Below, piece after piece: positions 23,771 to 32,073 of a DNA stretch of 38,605 nt. Under the pieces are notes generated by a model. The model worked only from the letters and a program-made list of their open reading frames with translations. It had not been told where the DNA came from and made no database searches. Location: assembly GCA_035528995.1 (NCBI GenBank), contig DATKXO010000021.1:1-38605 (forward strand), given 5' to 3'. The translations under genes were made by a program, and so were the position numbers. Source of the DNA: DATKXO01 sp035528995 (lineage in GTDB: Bacteria > Planctomycetota > Phycisphaerae > UBA1845). Each line of letters starts with the position of its first letter. Positions within the stretch are counted from its first letter, which is position 1.

Positions 23771-24687
23771 GCGGCCTCCTTGATGCGCGGGTCCACCTGG
23801 GCGTAGAGCAGGTCCACGATGATGTTGAACAGGATCAGGATGGCCGAGTAAGCCAGCACGCAGCTCATGATCAGACCGCGGTCGAGGTTGAGCGCGGCGT
23901 CCACGAAGTGGATGCCCAAGCCGGGGACGTTGAACACCTTCTCGACGACGAACGATCCGGTCATGGCCTGGGCCGCCGCCGGGCCCAGGTAGCTCAGCAC
24001 CGGCAGGAAGGCCACGCGGAAGGCGTGGCGCCAGATCACCGCCCGGCGGTCGAGCCCCTTGGCCACCGCGGTGCGCACGAAGTCGCTGCCCAGCACGTCG
24101 AGCATGCCCACCCGCGTCAGCCGGGCGATGTAGGCCATGAACGGCAGCGACAGCGTCAGTGCCGGCAGGACCAGTTGGCTGATCCGGCCCCACCCGCCGA
24201 TGGGCAGGACCTTCAGATAGATCGCAAACACGATCAGCAGGGCCGACCCGGTGACGAAGGCCGGCAGCGAAATGCCGATCAGGATGAACCCCAGGCTGGT
24301 CAGGTCGAACCAACTGTTTCGCCGGACGGCGCTGAGCACGCCGACGGGCACACCGACCAGCACGGCGATCAGCATGGCCACCAGGCCCAGCGTCAGCGAC
24401 ACGGGTAGCGCCCGGGCGATGATCTGCGAGCAGGTCCAGTCCTTGTATTGAAACGAGGGGCCGAAGTCGAACCGCACGGCACCGGCCAGAAACTGGAAGA
24501 AGTAGGCCGCCTGGTTGTCCATGCTGTAGCGGGCTTCCAGGGCCCGGACGACCTCGGGCGGCATGTTGCGCTCGGCCGCGGCGAACGGATTCCCCGGCGC
24601 GGAGACCACCATGAGAAACGTGATCACGTAGATGCACCCCAATGTGACCAGGCCCCACACAAGTCGGTTGAAGATGCGCCGGGTCAT
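23767..24687 (-). CDS. Peptide ABC transporter permease, OppB/DppB-like
   Basis: This 306-residue inner-membrane permease has six hydrophobic segments, beginning LVWGLVTLGCIYVITFLMVV. Family motifs include the N-terminal APGNPFAAAERNMPPEV region, FDFGPSFQYKDWTC in the first periplasmic loop, and the EAA loop around DFVRTAVAKGLDRRAVIWRH. The C-terminal VFNVPGLGIHFVDAALNLD corresponds to the usual OppB FxxPGLG motif. Its ATG overlaps the stop of the binding protein (ATGA, 24687-24684), and its stop overlaps the next permease start. It forms the membrane channel with the OppC-like protein. Confidence 0.94.
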   Translation of the reverse strand: MTRRIFNRLVWGLVTLGCIYVITFLMVVSAPGNPFAAAERNMPPEVVRALEARYSMDNQAAYFFQFLAGAVRFDFGPSFQYKDWTCSQIIARALPVSLTLGLVAMLIAVLVGVPVGVLSAVRRNSWFDLTSLGFILIGISLPAFVTGSALLIVFAIYLKVLPIGGWGRISQLVLPALTLSLPFMAYIARLTRVGMLDVLGSDFVRTAVAKGLDRRAVIWRHAFRVAFLPVLSYLGPAAAQAMTGSFVVEKVFNVPGLGIHFVDAALNLDRGLIMSCVLAYSAILILFNIIVDLLYAQVDPRIKEAA

Positions 24688-26597
24688 CGTTGCACCGAGA
24701 GATACCGAAACGGGAAGGTCAGGCGCGGATTGGGATGCAGACCGCGAACGTGGGACTTGACGGCCATGAGGTTGGTGTACTGCCAAAGCGGAAGCGCCGG
24801 GAACTCGTCGTTCACCAGCATGGCCTCGGCATCGGCCAGCAGTTGCATGCGGCGGGCGGCGTCGGTCTCGGCCGCGGCGCGGGCCAGCAGGGCGTCGTAC
24901 GTCGGGTTGGAGTAGCCGGCGTCGTTGTTGCCGTTGCCCGTGGCGAAGACGTCGAGGAACGTCGTGGGGTCGGCATAATCCCCGTACCAGCCGGCCCGGG
25001 CGATCATATAGTTGCACTTGACCTTGTCCTCGGCGAAGGTCTTGGTTTCCTTGCCGCGAAGTTCCACCGTCACGCCAAGCTCCAGGCGCCAGGTGTTGGC
25101 CAGGTACTCGCACACCTTCCCGTGCTGCGAACCGGTGCTGTAAAGCAAGTCGATCGGCGGCAGGTCCCGACCACCGGCGTATCCGGCATCGGCCAGCAGG
25201 CGTCGAGCCTCGCCGGCATCGCCCGCGGCCACCGGCGGTGACTCGTAGCCCGTAATCGTGCCGACGGGAATGACGTGCTGACTGACCGGGTCTCCGCGGC
25301 CGATGACCTTGTCGGTCAGCGTCCGCTTGTCGATGCAGAGGGCGAAGGCCTTGCGTACGCGGGCGTCGCGGAAGGGGTTGGCCCGCCCGCGCACCGTCTC
25401 GCTATCGCAGTTAAAGATGTAATAATAGGTGCCGAAGACGACTGGGAAGATGAAATCCGGCCGTTGGCCGGTGACCGCCAGCTCGACGAGCTGGTGATCG
25501 TACTCCACGCTCATGTCGGGCAGGAAGTCCACGTCGCCGCGTTCGTAGGCCATCAGGGCCGTGTTCAGATCGCTGTACACCAGCATGTCGATCGAGCGGC
25601 AGGCGATCGACTCGCGGTCCCAGTAGTGGGGGTTCGTTTCCAGGTGCAGGCGGCGTTTGAACGCCCAGTCGGCCACTCGGTACGGGCCGTTGGTAATCAG
25701 GCCCGGATAACCGTTGGCGTGGTAGTCGGGCTTGGTCCATTGCGGGTCGTAGACCACCAGCCCTTCCGGTGTCAGGCCGGTGTCGCCAACGCCTTCGCGG
25801 AGCAGCTCGATGCTGCGGTGGCAGGGCAGCATGACCGCGAAGGCGCACAGGTCCAGGAAATAGGGACACGGCCGGGTCAGCATGACGCGCAACGTGTGAT
25901 CGTTTGGAGCCTCGAGGCCGACCGAAACAAAGCGGGCATCGAGTTCGGCGGCGTGGCGCTCGAACCGGCGCCGGTAGATCGCGCCCCAATCCAGATCGAG
26001 GCTGGTGATTTCGGCGACCGTCGGAGGCTCCGGGCCGGGCCGGGCGGCTGCCAACTCCGGCAGTTCGGCATCGCCCCAGAGCGAGCGGGCACTCTCGTCA
26101 TCAACGCCCCAGCCACGCGCCAGGCGGTTCAGCGCAGTGAGGGCGGCAACGTTGTGGTTCCGCCATTCGTAGTACTCGCCTGCGCCGGCGATGTAATCGG
26201 TGATGAAAAACGCGTAGTCACCGGCCGTGCCCGGCTCGATGGCCCGCCGCCAGGCGCGAACGAAATCACCACTCGTGACCGGGTCACCGTTGGACCACCG
26301 GGCATCGGGGCGAAGGGTGAAGGTGTAGGTCAGGTGATCCGCCGATACGTCCGGCGGGAGGTAGGCCGCGCCCTCGCGAGGCCGGGTGGTCCGCGGATCG
26401 TACGTCGTCAGCCCCTCCCAGATGTTGATGGCCACTCGGATGTCGGGCGTCCAGCTCATCTGCGCGGGATCGAGCGTGTTGATGCCCGTCGAGTTGACGT
26501 AGGCGAAGTCGGCCCGCTCGCTGCCGCCGGCCAGGGTGTAGCCGGCCAACGTCGCGGCCAACAGGATCAGGCAGACCGCAACCACCCATCGGAACAT
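24684..26597 (-). CDS. Peptide-binding protein of ABC transporter (family 5)
   Basis: This extracytoplasmic solute-binding protein has 637 residues from the ATG at 26597; a TTG at 26606 would add three. N-terminal residues 1-27 form a hydrophobic signal/anchor, but there is no lipobox Cys, unusual for an OppA-type protein in a lipoprotein-rich lineage. The mature part shows family-5 features: STGINTLDPAQMSWTPDIRV, YTFTLRPDARWSNGDPVTSG (the conserved RxGVKWSDG-like motif), GYPGLITNGPYRVADWAF, and NPFRDARVRKAFALCIDK. Neither start has a strong ribosome site. First gene of a three-gene operon. Oligopeptides are the likely cargo by family, not proven. Confidence 0.9.
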   Translation of the reverse strand: MFRWVVAVCLILLAATLAGYTLAGGSERADFAYVNSTGINTLDPAQMSWTPDIRVAINIWEGLTTYDPRTTRPREGAAYLPPDVSADHLTYTFTLRPDARWSNGDPVTSGDFVRAWRRAIEPGTAGDYAFFITDYIAGAGEYYEWRNHNVAALTALNRLARGWGVDDESARSLWGDAELPELAAARPGPEPPTVAEITSLDLDWGAIYRRRFERHAAELDARFVSVGLEAPNDHTLRVMLTRPCPYFLDLCAFAVMLPCHRSIELLREGVGDTGLTPEGLVVYDPQWTKPDYHANGYPGLITNGPYRVADWAFKRRLHLETNPHYWDRESIACRSIDMLVYSDLNTALMAYERGDVDFLPDMSVEYDHQLVELAVTGQRPDFIFPVVFGTYYYIFNCDSETVRGRANPFRDARVRKAFALCIDKRTLTDKVIGRGDPVSQHVIPVGTITGYESPPVAAGDAGEARRLLADAGYAGGRDLPPIDLLYSTGSQHGKVCEYLANTWRLELGVTVELRGKETKTFAEDKVKCNYMIARAGWYGDYADPTTFLDVFATGNGNNDAGYSNPTYDALLARAAAETDAARRMQLLADAEAMLVNDEFPALPLWQYTNLMAVKSHVRGLHPNPRLTFPFRYLSVQR

Positions 26598-26725
26598 GCC
26601 GGGCAAGGATAACGGGCGGTCCGGCTACGGGAAAGCGAGGGCCAGCGGGCAGGTCGGAGACAGAGACGTGTGAGATCAGGAATCCGGGTCGTTCACCGCG
26701 ATGCCGACGGCGCTGCGCAGGACCG

Positions 26726-27901
26726 TTACTGCTCGGCGGGCAGGCCTCCGACGGGGACGTTCCAGGGACTCTTGTTGAGGGCGCCTTCTGCTCCCTCGGC
26801 CCCGACCCAGTTGACGAGTTCCAGCTTCATGTCGAGGTCTACGGAGGTGCCGCCCGCCTTCATGGCCTTGCGGACGTTCCCGCCGCCCCCCCGGCCCACA
26901 AGGCGTTCGAGCAGATCCTCGCCGACCTCGATGCGCTCTTCGATGGTCAACTGCTCATCCCCTTTGGCCACGGCATATCGGTCCACGTCCAGGGTCAGGA
27001 AGCCGGCCAATTCGCGGGCCAGCAGGGCCTTCTCAGGGTCCGGGATGCGAGCCCGGGCCTGGTGGAGAAACTCCCAGGCCGCCAGCTCGGCCCGATCGGC
27101 AACCTTGATCTGCCCGGTCTGGCGCTTCTGCACGCGTGCGGCAAAGACTTCCGCCATGGCACGGGCGCTCTCCTCCGTATGCTCGGTATACCCCATTGCG
27201 CCGTAGAGCGCACTGAGCACGACGGCGTTCGGCTCCTTGACGGCCGCATCTTTCAACAGCGTGATCATGGAACGAGTCAGGTTGAGGTCGGTACTGATCC
27301 GGTTGCGCAGGCCGGAACAGGTCTTGGCGCACAGGTACCGAACAGCCTGGACGGGATGGGCCAGACCGGCGTTCACCGCGTCGAGCGTGTCGAAGCTGTC
27401 CAGGTCGAGCAGGACCCGAGCCAGGGGCCAGGCCGCCTCCTTGGACAGGGGTTCCGCCAGCCCGAACTCCGTCGCGAAAGCCGCACCGGCTCGGGCGGCG
27501 AACCGGCGGCCGAACTCGGCACTGTTCGCGGGGTTCTGCCGTTCCCGGGCGAAGGCCTGATGGAAGGCGGTACCCGCGGCGGTCACTTCCGGGCCGGTCG
27601 CATTCTTGAGTTCGTTGATCCGGGCGGCGATCCAGCCGTCGATCACCTCGAGGTTGTCGCTGCTCAGAGCCACGAGTTCACGAACCGGATCGAGAGGATT
27701 GGCCGGCGGGGCTGCGGCCTCCTGATCCTGAGCCCGGGCCGCCTGGAGCCCGACAGCGCCCAGAACGACCAGAAAACAGGCCGGCAGAATCGGGGACAGG
27801 CGCTGCCACCGGCGTCCGCTGACGCCCAGGCCGCACGCCACGCCGTCGGGGCGGTCGGCCAAGGTACGTTCTCTGGGATGAGGCTGCGTTGTCAAAGCCA
27901 T
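26726..27901 (-). CDS. Secreted helical protein of unknown function
   Basis: This protein has 391 residues from the ATG at 27901. Its hydrophobic signal segment (LSPILPACFLVVLGAVGLQA, ending ARA-Q) begins only about 35 residues in. A GTG at 27841 would place the signal closer to the N-terminus (371 residues), and I cannot decide between them. The mature part is Ala/Leu-rich and almost wholly helical, with runs such as AAWPLARVLLDLDSFDTLDA and AHPVQAVRYLCAKTCSGLRN that suggest a HEAT-like superhelix. I do not recognise a family, and no catalytic motif is visible. It lies upstream of the peptide transporter on the same strand with a 128-base gap, so co-transcription is possible but not shown. 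Confidence 0.7.
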   Translation of the reverse strand: MALTTQPHPRERTLADRPDGVACGLGVSGRRWQRLSPILPACFLVVLGAVGLQAARAQDQEAAAPPANPLDPVRELVALSSDNLEVIDGWIAARINELKNATGPEVTAAGTAFHQAFARERQNPANSAEFGRRFAARAGAAFATEFGLAEPLSKEAAWPLARVLLDLDSFDTLDAVNAGLAHPVQAVRYLCAKTCSGLRNRISTDLNLTRSMITLLKDAAVKEPNAVVLSALYGAMGYTEHTEESARAMAEVFAARVQKRQTGQIKVADRAELAAWEFLHQARARIPDPEKALLARELAGFLTLDVDRYAVAKGDEQLTIEERIEVGEDLLERLVGRGGGGNVRKAMKAGGTSVDLDMKLELVNWVGAEGAEGALNKSPWNVPVGGLPAEQ

Positions 27902-27960
27902 TCTCGGTTGCACGGGCGAGCGCCAGGTCGCCGGGTCCTTTGCGTCCGCGGTAGGATGGA

Positions 27961-27990
27961 ACCGTACCGAAAGGGCCCGTTCGGTGTCAA
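27961..27990 (-). promoter_or_regulatory. Candidate promoter for the helical secreted protein
   Basis: On the minus strand, TTGACA at 27990-27985 is followed after 18 bases by TACGGT at 27966-27961. It lies 60 bases before the ATG at 27901. The -35 is perfect and the -10 is weak. The 309-base divergent space 27902-28210 holds this and the candidate promoter for the Nfu-like gene, and no other feature. Confidence 0.35.
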
Positions 27991-28133
27991 GCCGCCTATC
28001 CTGCAAAAGGGCACCCCCCGTCGTGTTCTCACAGCCCGTGCCGGCTGTCCTCCGGGCCGGGCTGCCGAGCCCGGGACCAGGGCATTCGCCGAGCCGGTGG
28101 CCGGCATGTACTTGGACGCACGGGGCCGGCCGG

Positions 28134-28162
28134 TTGTTCCGCGATTGGTTACGGGCTACAAT
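28134..28162 (+). promoter_or_regulatory. Candidate promoter for the Nfu-like gene
   Basis: TTGTTC at 28134-28139 and TACAAT at 28157-28162 are spaced by 17 bases, 48 bases before the ATG. The -10 matches the GGCTACAAT pattern seen upstream of other genes here. Confidence 0.45.
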
Positions 28163-28210
28163 CGTGCCTGCCAGGAACTCGACCCCGATTTCCCACCTGG
28201 AGCACGATCA

Positions 28211-28474
28211 ATGCACAGTGACGACACCCCCGCCGGCGCATCCACGCCCTCCCTCAAGGAGCGCGTCAACGCGGTGATCGAGTCGATTCGCCCGATGATC
28301 CAAGGGGACGGCGGCGACGTCGAGCTGGTGGGCGTGGACGACCACGGCGTTGTGCAGGTGCGGTTCCACGGCGCGTGCGTCGGCTGTATGGCCGCCAGCA
28401 TGACACTCAGCCAGGGGATCGAGCGGAACCTCATGGCCCAGGTGCCCGAGGTGACCCGCGTGGTCCTGGTCTGA
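28211..28474 (+). CDS. NifU C-terminal-domain (Nfu-like) Fe-S carrier
   Basis: This 87-residue protein is a stand-alone Nfu domain that binds a transient Fe-S cluster at the CxxC motif and hands it to client proteins. Visible features are the helix LKERVNAVIESIRPMIQGDG, GGDVELVGVDDHGVVQVRFH, then GACVGCMAASMTLSQGIE with the two Cys. The final VPEVTRVVLV is the closing strand. GGAG at 28199-28202, 8 bases upstream, fixes the start; the frame is open further 5' but lacks a second start with a ribosome site. No isc/suf genes are linked. A role in supplying clusters to proteins such as Hcp is possible but not indicated by position. Confidence 0.93.
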   Translation: MHSDDTPAGASTPSLKERVNAVIESIRPMIQGDGGDVELVGVDDHGVVQVRFHGACVGCMAASMTLSQGIERNLMAQVPEVTRVVLV

Positions 28475-28479
28475 TCCTC

Positions 28480-28519
28480 GCCCCGGCGCGGTTGCGGCGC
28501 GGGCTGGCGCGGCGGCTTT
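28480..28519 (+). terminator. Possible terminator after the Nfu-like gene
   Basis: GCCCCGGCGC (28480-28489) can pair with GCGCGGGC (28497-28504) leaving a two-base bulge. A CTTTT run begins about 12 bases later. GGCGCGG also occurs three times here as a direct repeat (28485, 28496, 28506). The T-run is too far from the stem for a textbook terminator. Confidence 0.3.
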
Positions 28520-28567
28520 TCTGCACACGGCGCGGGACGACGGGTGCCCCGCTCATCCACCCGTTCG

Positions 28568-28595
28568 TTGCAAGACTGAGCCGCACGGGTAGGAT
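28568..28595 (+). promoter_or_regulatory. Candidate promoter for the PilZ gene
   Basis: TTGCAA at 28568-28573 and TAGGAT at 28590-28595 are spaced by 16 bases. They lie 57 bases before the PilZ ATG. Confidence 0.4.
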
Positions 28596-28652
28596 ACCGC
28601 CTGCGTTAGCGCCGGTGGCGATAGAGCAAACCCGTGGCCGGGAGATGATCGC

Positions 28653-29024
28653 ATGGACGCCGACGAAATCGTGCCGCTGACGGCTGAAGCAATCAACCAA
28701 CTGCTGGAGGCCAGACGCGGAGCCCGGCAGAAGGCGAGTGGGGACGAGAAACGCCGAGTGCCGCGCTGGGCATTCCCCGGGGCCGTCGAGGTCTGGGTGC
28801 CGGCCGAGGGCGGCGGCGAGCGACACGTGCTCGGCGTCTGCCACAACCTGACCGAGCGCGGGGTGGGCGTCCGTGTCGAGGAGACGATCAAGGTCGGGGC
28901 CACAATGTCCATCGCCATTCACCAGCCGGAGAGAAGCTTCCACGGCCAGGGCACCGTGCGTCACTGCACAGCCCGCGAGGGCGGATACCTGGTGGGATTC
29001 GAGTTCGTCTTCGAGGGAGCGTGA
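28653..29024 (+). CDS. PilZ-domain protein (cyclic-di-GMP receptor type)
   Basis: This 123-residue cytoplasmic protein has a short N-terminal helix (EIVPLTAEAINQLLEARRGA) and then a PilZ barrel. The RxxxR-type motif is KRRVPRWAFPG (Arg-rich start of the barrel). The second motif, NLTERGVGVRVEE, takes the place of the usual D/N-x-S-x-x-G. Both c-di-GMP contact motifs are therefore recognisable, with Thr for Ser. GGGAG at 28640-28644 supports the start. It is likely a single-domain effector that binds a partner on c-di-GMP binding. No flagellar, cellulose or alginate gene is nearby to name the target. It converges with the DUF819 gene. Confidence 0.88.
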   Translation: MDADEIVPLTAEAINQLLEARRGARQKASGDEKRRVPRWAFPGAVEVWVPAEGGGERHVLGVCHNLTERGVGVRVEETIKVGATMSIAIHQPERSFHGQGTVRHCTAREGGYLVGFEFVFEGA

Positions 29025-29070
29025 CTGCGGCACGGTAGGTGCGCAGGCCGATCATAGCTTCCGGCGCTGG

Positions 29071-30282
29071 CTACACTCCGGCCACGATCTTGAGCAACGT
29101 CATGCAGACCAGTCCGGCATAGGTGCCCAGCACGTAGCCGGCCACTGCCATCAGGGCGCCGACCGCCGCCAGCGAGGGATGGAAGGCCGAGGCCACCACC
29201 GGGGCGCTGGCCGCCCCGCCGATGTTGGACTGCGAGCCGACCGCCACCAGGAAGATCGGCGCCCGAATCAGCCTCCCCACGCCCAACAAGACGATCACGT
29301 GACAGGCCATCCAAACGAACCCCATCAGAATGAAGGCCGGGGCTTCGAGGATCTTGGCGAAGTTGGCCGACGCCCCGATGCACGCTACCAGCAGGTAGAT
29401 CATCACCGAGCCGATCTTCGAGGCGCCCGCCCCTTCGAGATTGCGGGCCCGGGTAAACGACAAGGCGATACCAATGCCCGTCACCACAATGAACTTCCAG
29501 GCGAACGAGTTGATCATCTCGCCGATTTCAGGAAGCCACAGGGCGACCTTATAACTGACCCAACTCCCGGCGAACCCCAGGGCCAGAATCATCATCAGGT
29601 CCGGCAGACTGGGAATGCGCTTGGTGCGCTCCTGGAAGTCGGTCATGCGGCGCTGGAGGGTGTGGATGGCGCGGGCGTCGGCCCCGGTCCAGCGATCGAT
29701 CCACCCCTGGTGCCCGGACAGATACAGCAGGACGCCCATCCAGATGCTGGCCACGAATACGTCGGGGACGACCATCAGGGCCAGCATGGCGTCGGAGGTC
29801 CCGGCGATCTTGCCCATGGCCACGAAGTTGGCCCCACCGCCGATCCAACTGCCGGCCAGGGCCGACATGCCCTGCCAGGCGTCGGCGGGCAGCCAGTGCT
29901 GGCAGATCAGCAACGACACCGGCCCCCCGATGACCACGCCCGTCGTGCCGGCCAGGAGCATGATGACGGCCTTGGGGCCCAGACGCAGGATCGCCGGCAG
30001 GTCCAACGCCAGAATCAACAGCAACAGGCTGGCCGGCAGAACGAAGTCCTTGATCCAGTCATACAGCGGCGACTTGTCGGGAATCACGCCGGCCGTGGTC
30101 AGCGCCGTCGGAACGAAGTAGCAGAACACCAGCGCGGGAACGACCTTGAACAGCTTGCCGTAGATCGGATGCTGGCCCAGCCAGAAGATGACGGCCAAAA
30201 CCGTCAGGAGCACGGCCAGCAGACCGGCCGGCTGCTCGATCAGGGGAGATGTGGAGATCGCGCCAGTCGCGTCCGCGAGCAT
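29071..30282 (-). CDS. DUF819-family integral membrane protein
   Basis: This 403-residue inner-membrane protein has about eleven hydrophobic segments, from GLLAVLLTVLAVIFWLG to the last, AVGALMAVAGYVLGTYAGL. Family features are GSWIGGGANFVAMGKIAGTS near residue 145 and a C-terminal repeat of the same motif, VAVGSQSNIGGAASAPVVAS. Two inverted-topology halves joined by a cytoplasmic loop (RAIHTLQRRMTDFQERTKRI) resemble secondary transporters such as glutamate/sodium symporters, but no substrate is known for DUF819. The ATG at 30282 opens the first membrane segment; no ribosome site is obvious. It is divergent from the glycosylasparaginase, 277 bases apart. Confidence 0.9.
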   Translation of the reverse strand: MLADATGAISTSPLIEQPAGLLAVLLTVLAVIFWLGQHPIYGKLFKVVPALVFCYFVPTALTTAGVIPDKSPLYDWIKDFVLPASLLLLILALDLPAILRLGPKAVIMLLAGTTGVVIGGPVSLLICQHWLPADAWQGMSALAGSWIGGGANFVAMGKIAGTSDAMLALMVVPDVFVASIWMGVLLYLSGHQGWIDRWTGADARAIHTLQRRMTDFQERTKRIPSLPDLMMILALGFAGSWVSYKVALWLPEIGEMINSFAWKFIVVTGIGIALSFTRARNLEGAGASKIGSVMIYLLVACIGASANFAKILEAPAFILMGFVWMACHVIVLLGVGRLIRAPIFLVAVGSQSNIGGAASAPVVASAFHPSLAAVGALMAVAGYVLGTYAGLVCMTLLKIVAGV

Positions 30283-30478
30283 TCGGGAGTGATAGTGGAT
30301 CGGCCGGTGCCTGTCCACGGAACGCAAACAGCGCTCGGGAAGCGACTTCCGCCCCACTCGTAAGCAAACCTGCGCGTCGTCACCTCGACCCGACATCGCA
30401 GGCAGCGATCCATCCAGGCTCCCAACATGCCGACGCCGGCCCCAGGATGCGGCATGGCCAGGAACCTGCCGGTTGGGT

Positions 30479-30484
30479 TATGAT
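30479..30484 (+). promoter_or_regulatory. Candidate -10 for the glycosylasparaginase gene
   Basis: TATGAT, preceded by GGGT, lies 75 bases before the ATG at 30560. No -35 of the TTGACA type lies at the expected distance, so support is weak. Confidence 0.3.
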
Positions 30485-30559
30485 GCCGGGCGATTACCGA
30501 TCAACTGAATGGGGGCGGACAGTTCACGGTGGACGGGGCACGATGGCGGAGATAGCGAC

Positions 30560-31744
30560 ATGTCCAACAGATACTCCCGTCGCAGGTTCCTGAAATCGAC
30601 GACCGCGCTGGTCGCTGCCGGCGGCCTCTCTCGATACGCGAGCCGAGCCGCGCAGGCGGATACCGACACCGGCCGAGGCCAAGCCGGCCCTGATGCTGCC
30701 GGCGCCGGCGAATCAAGCGCCCAAGGCCCTGGTGGACCGGTCGTGATCGCCAGCGGCAACGGCCAATCCGCAACCGCTAAGGCGATGGAGATGATCCTGG
30801 CCGGCGCCGACCCGCTCGACGCCGTGGTGGCCGGCGTCAACATCGTCGAGCGCGATCCCCAGGATATGACCGTCGGCTACGGCGGACTGCCCAACGAGGA
30901 CGGCGTGGTCGAGCTGGACTCCTGCGTCATGCACGGGCCGACGCACAACGCCGGGGCGGTCGCCGGGCTGCGTCACATCAAGACGCCCTCGCGCGTGGCC
31001 AAGCTGGTCATGGAGCGCACCGACCACGTGCTGATCGTCGGCAAGGGCGCCCTGCGCTTCGCCAAGGCCCACGGCTTCAAGGAGGAGGAACTGCTCACCG
31101 ACGACGCCCGCCGGGAGTGGCTGAAGTGGAAGGAGGCCCGCCCGGATGACGATTGGATCGGCCCGGAAGTTGAGCCCGAGGACGAGCCGGTCTCGGCGCT
31201 GGCGCCGATAGGCCGCGATATCCTGCCCGGTCCGGGGGCGATGTGGGTCGGGGCGCATGGCGTCCACTACACCTGCGGGACGATCAACTGCTGCGGGCTG
31301 GATGCGTCCGGCAATCTGGCCGGCGTCACCACCACCAGCGGGCTGAGCTACAAGATCCCCGGGCGGGTGGGGGACTCGCCGATCATCGGGGCCGGCCTGT
31401 TCGTGGACAACGAGATCGGCGCGGCCGGCGCGACCGGGCGCGGCGAGGCGGCCATTCTCAACTGCGGGTCCTTCAGCGTGGTCGAGGCGATGCGACAGGG
31501 CAAGACGCCGACGATGGCCTGCCTGGACGTGCTCCGCCGGGTCGTGGCCCGCAATCACGACCCGCGCCTGAAACGCAGTGACGGGCGGCCCAACTTCGAC
31601 CTGATCTTCTACGCGGTGCGCAAGGACGGGCTGTTCGGATCGGCCGCCATCTGGTCCAAGGGCACGTTCGCCGTCCACGCCGGAAGGGAGAACCGGCTCG
31701 AAGAGTGCGCCTCCCTGTTCGAGAGGCCCCCAAAGCAGGACTGA
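30560..31744 (+). CDS. Tat-exported N4-(beta-N-acetylglucosaminyl)-L-asparaginase family protein
   Basis: This 394-residue Ntn hydrolase of the glycosylasparaginase family cleaves the GlcNAc-Asn bond left when N-glycoproteins are digested. The twin-arginine signal RRRFLKSTTALVAAGG sits at residues 8-23. The autoprocessing and nucleophile region is HYTCGTINCCGLDASGN. By alignment with bacterial glycosylasparaginase (HDTIG), Thr241 in CGTI should be the nucleophile, with Gly in place of the Asp before it. The downstream GRVGDSPIIGAGLFVDNEIG and GAAGATGRGE are the family's substrate pocket. GGAG upstream of the ATG at 30560 and the Tat motif favour this start over one at 30509. It should fold in the cytoplasm, self-cleave, and act in the periplasm. 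Confidence 0.92.
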   Translation: MSNRYSRRRFLKSTTALVAAGGLSRYASRAAQADTDTGRGQAGPDAAGAGESSAQGPGGPVVIASGNGQSATAKAMEMILAGADPLDAVVAGVNIVERDPQDMTVGYGGLPNEDGVVELDSCVMHGPTHNAGAVAGLRHIKTPSRVAKLVMERTDHVLIVGKGALRFAKAHGFKEEELLTDDARREWLKWKEARPDDDWIGPEVEPEDEPVSALAPIGRDILPGPGAMWVGAHGVHYTCGTINCCGLDASGNLAGVTTTSGLSYKIPGRVGDSPIIGAGLFVDNEIGAAGATGRGEAAILNCGSFSVVEAMRQGKTPTMACLDVLRRVVARNHDPRLKRSDGRPNFDLIFYAVRKDGLFGSAAIWSKGTFAVHAGRENRLEECASLFERPPKQD

Positions 31745-31773
31745 CGACTGATGGCTGAGGACTGAGGGCTAAG
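31739..31773 (+). repeat. Five tandem heptanucleotide units overlapping the glycosylasparaginase stop
   Basis: GACTGAC, GACTGAT, GGCTGAG, GACTGAG and GGCTAAG follow one another without gaps (31739-31773); the consensus is G(A/G)CTGAG. The gene's TGA stop (31742-31744) lies inside the first unit. On the other strand the unit reads CTCAGTC/CTCAGCC, a kind of short repeat seen scattered between genes in some bacteria. A 6-bp inverted repeat AAGTGC (31771-31776) and GCACTT (31787-31792) follows directly. Confidence 0.7.
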
Positions 31774-32073
31774 TGCCAACATTGAAGCACTTGCGGTCCC
31801 GCATGGACCGATATCGGCGGTCGATCGGCATTTCGGACGCGAGACGGGCGGTGCCCCGCACGCAGCACGCAAGGAAAACCACCCGGGCGGGCGACCCCGA
31901 AAGGTCCTCACACGCCTGTCCTGCGTGCGGCCATCCTGCTACAATGTCATAGGTTTGTCGGCCGCACGACCGAAGGGATCCCAGAGGATCATCGCCGTCA
32001 GGTCGCATGTGTGCGTTCGAGAGCGACGCCGGGTCCTCCCCTCAGGTCTGCGAAACGCAAGAGGAGTGGAAAG
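31774..32073. other. Intergenic region before the carboxypeptidase gene
   Basis: No gene is supported in these 300 bases. It contains the right arm of the small inverted repeat (31787-31792) and the candidate -10 at 31940-31945. Minus-strand frames are shadows without ribosome sites. Confidence 0.45.
31940..31945 (+). promoter_or_regulatory. Candidate -10 for the carboxypeptidase gene
   Basis: TACAAT in the context CTGCTACAATGTC lies 128 bases before the ATG at 32074. No -35 of standard form is visible. Confidence 0.35.
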
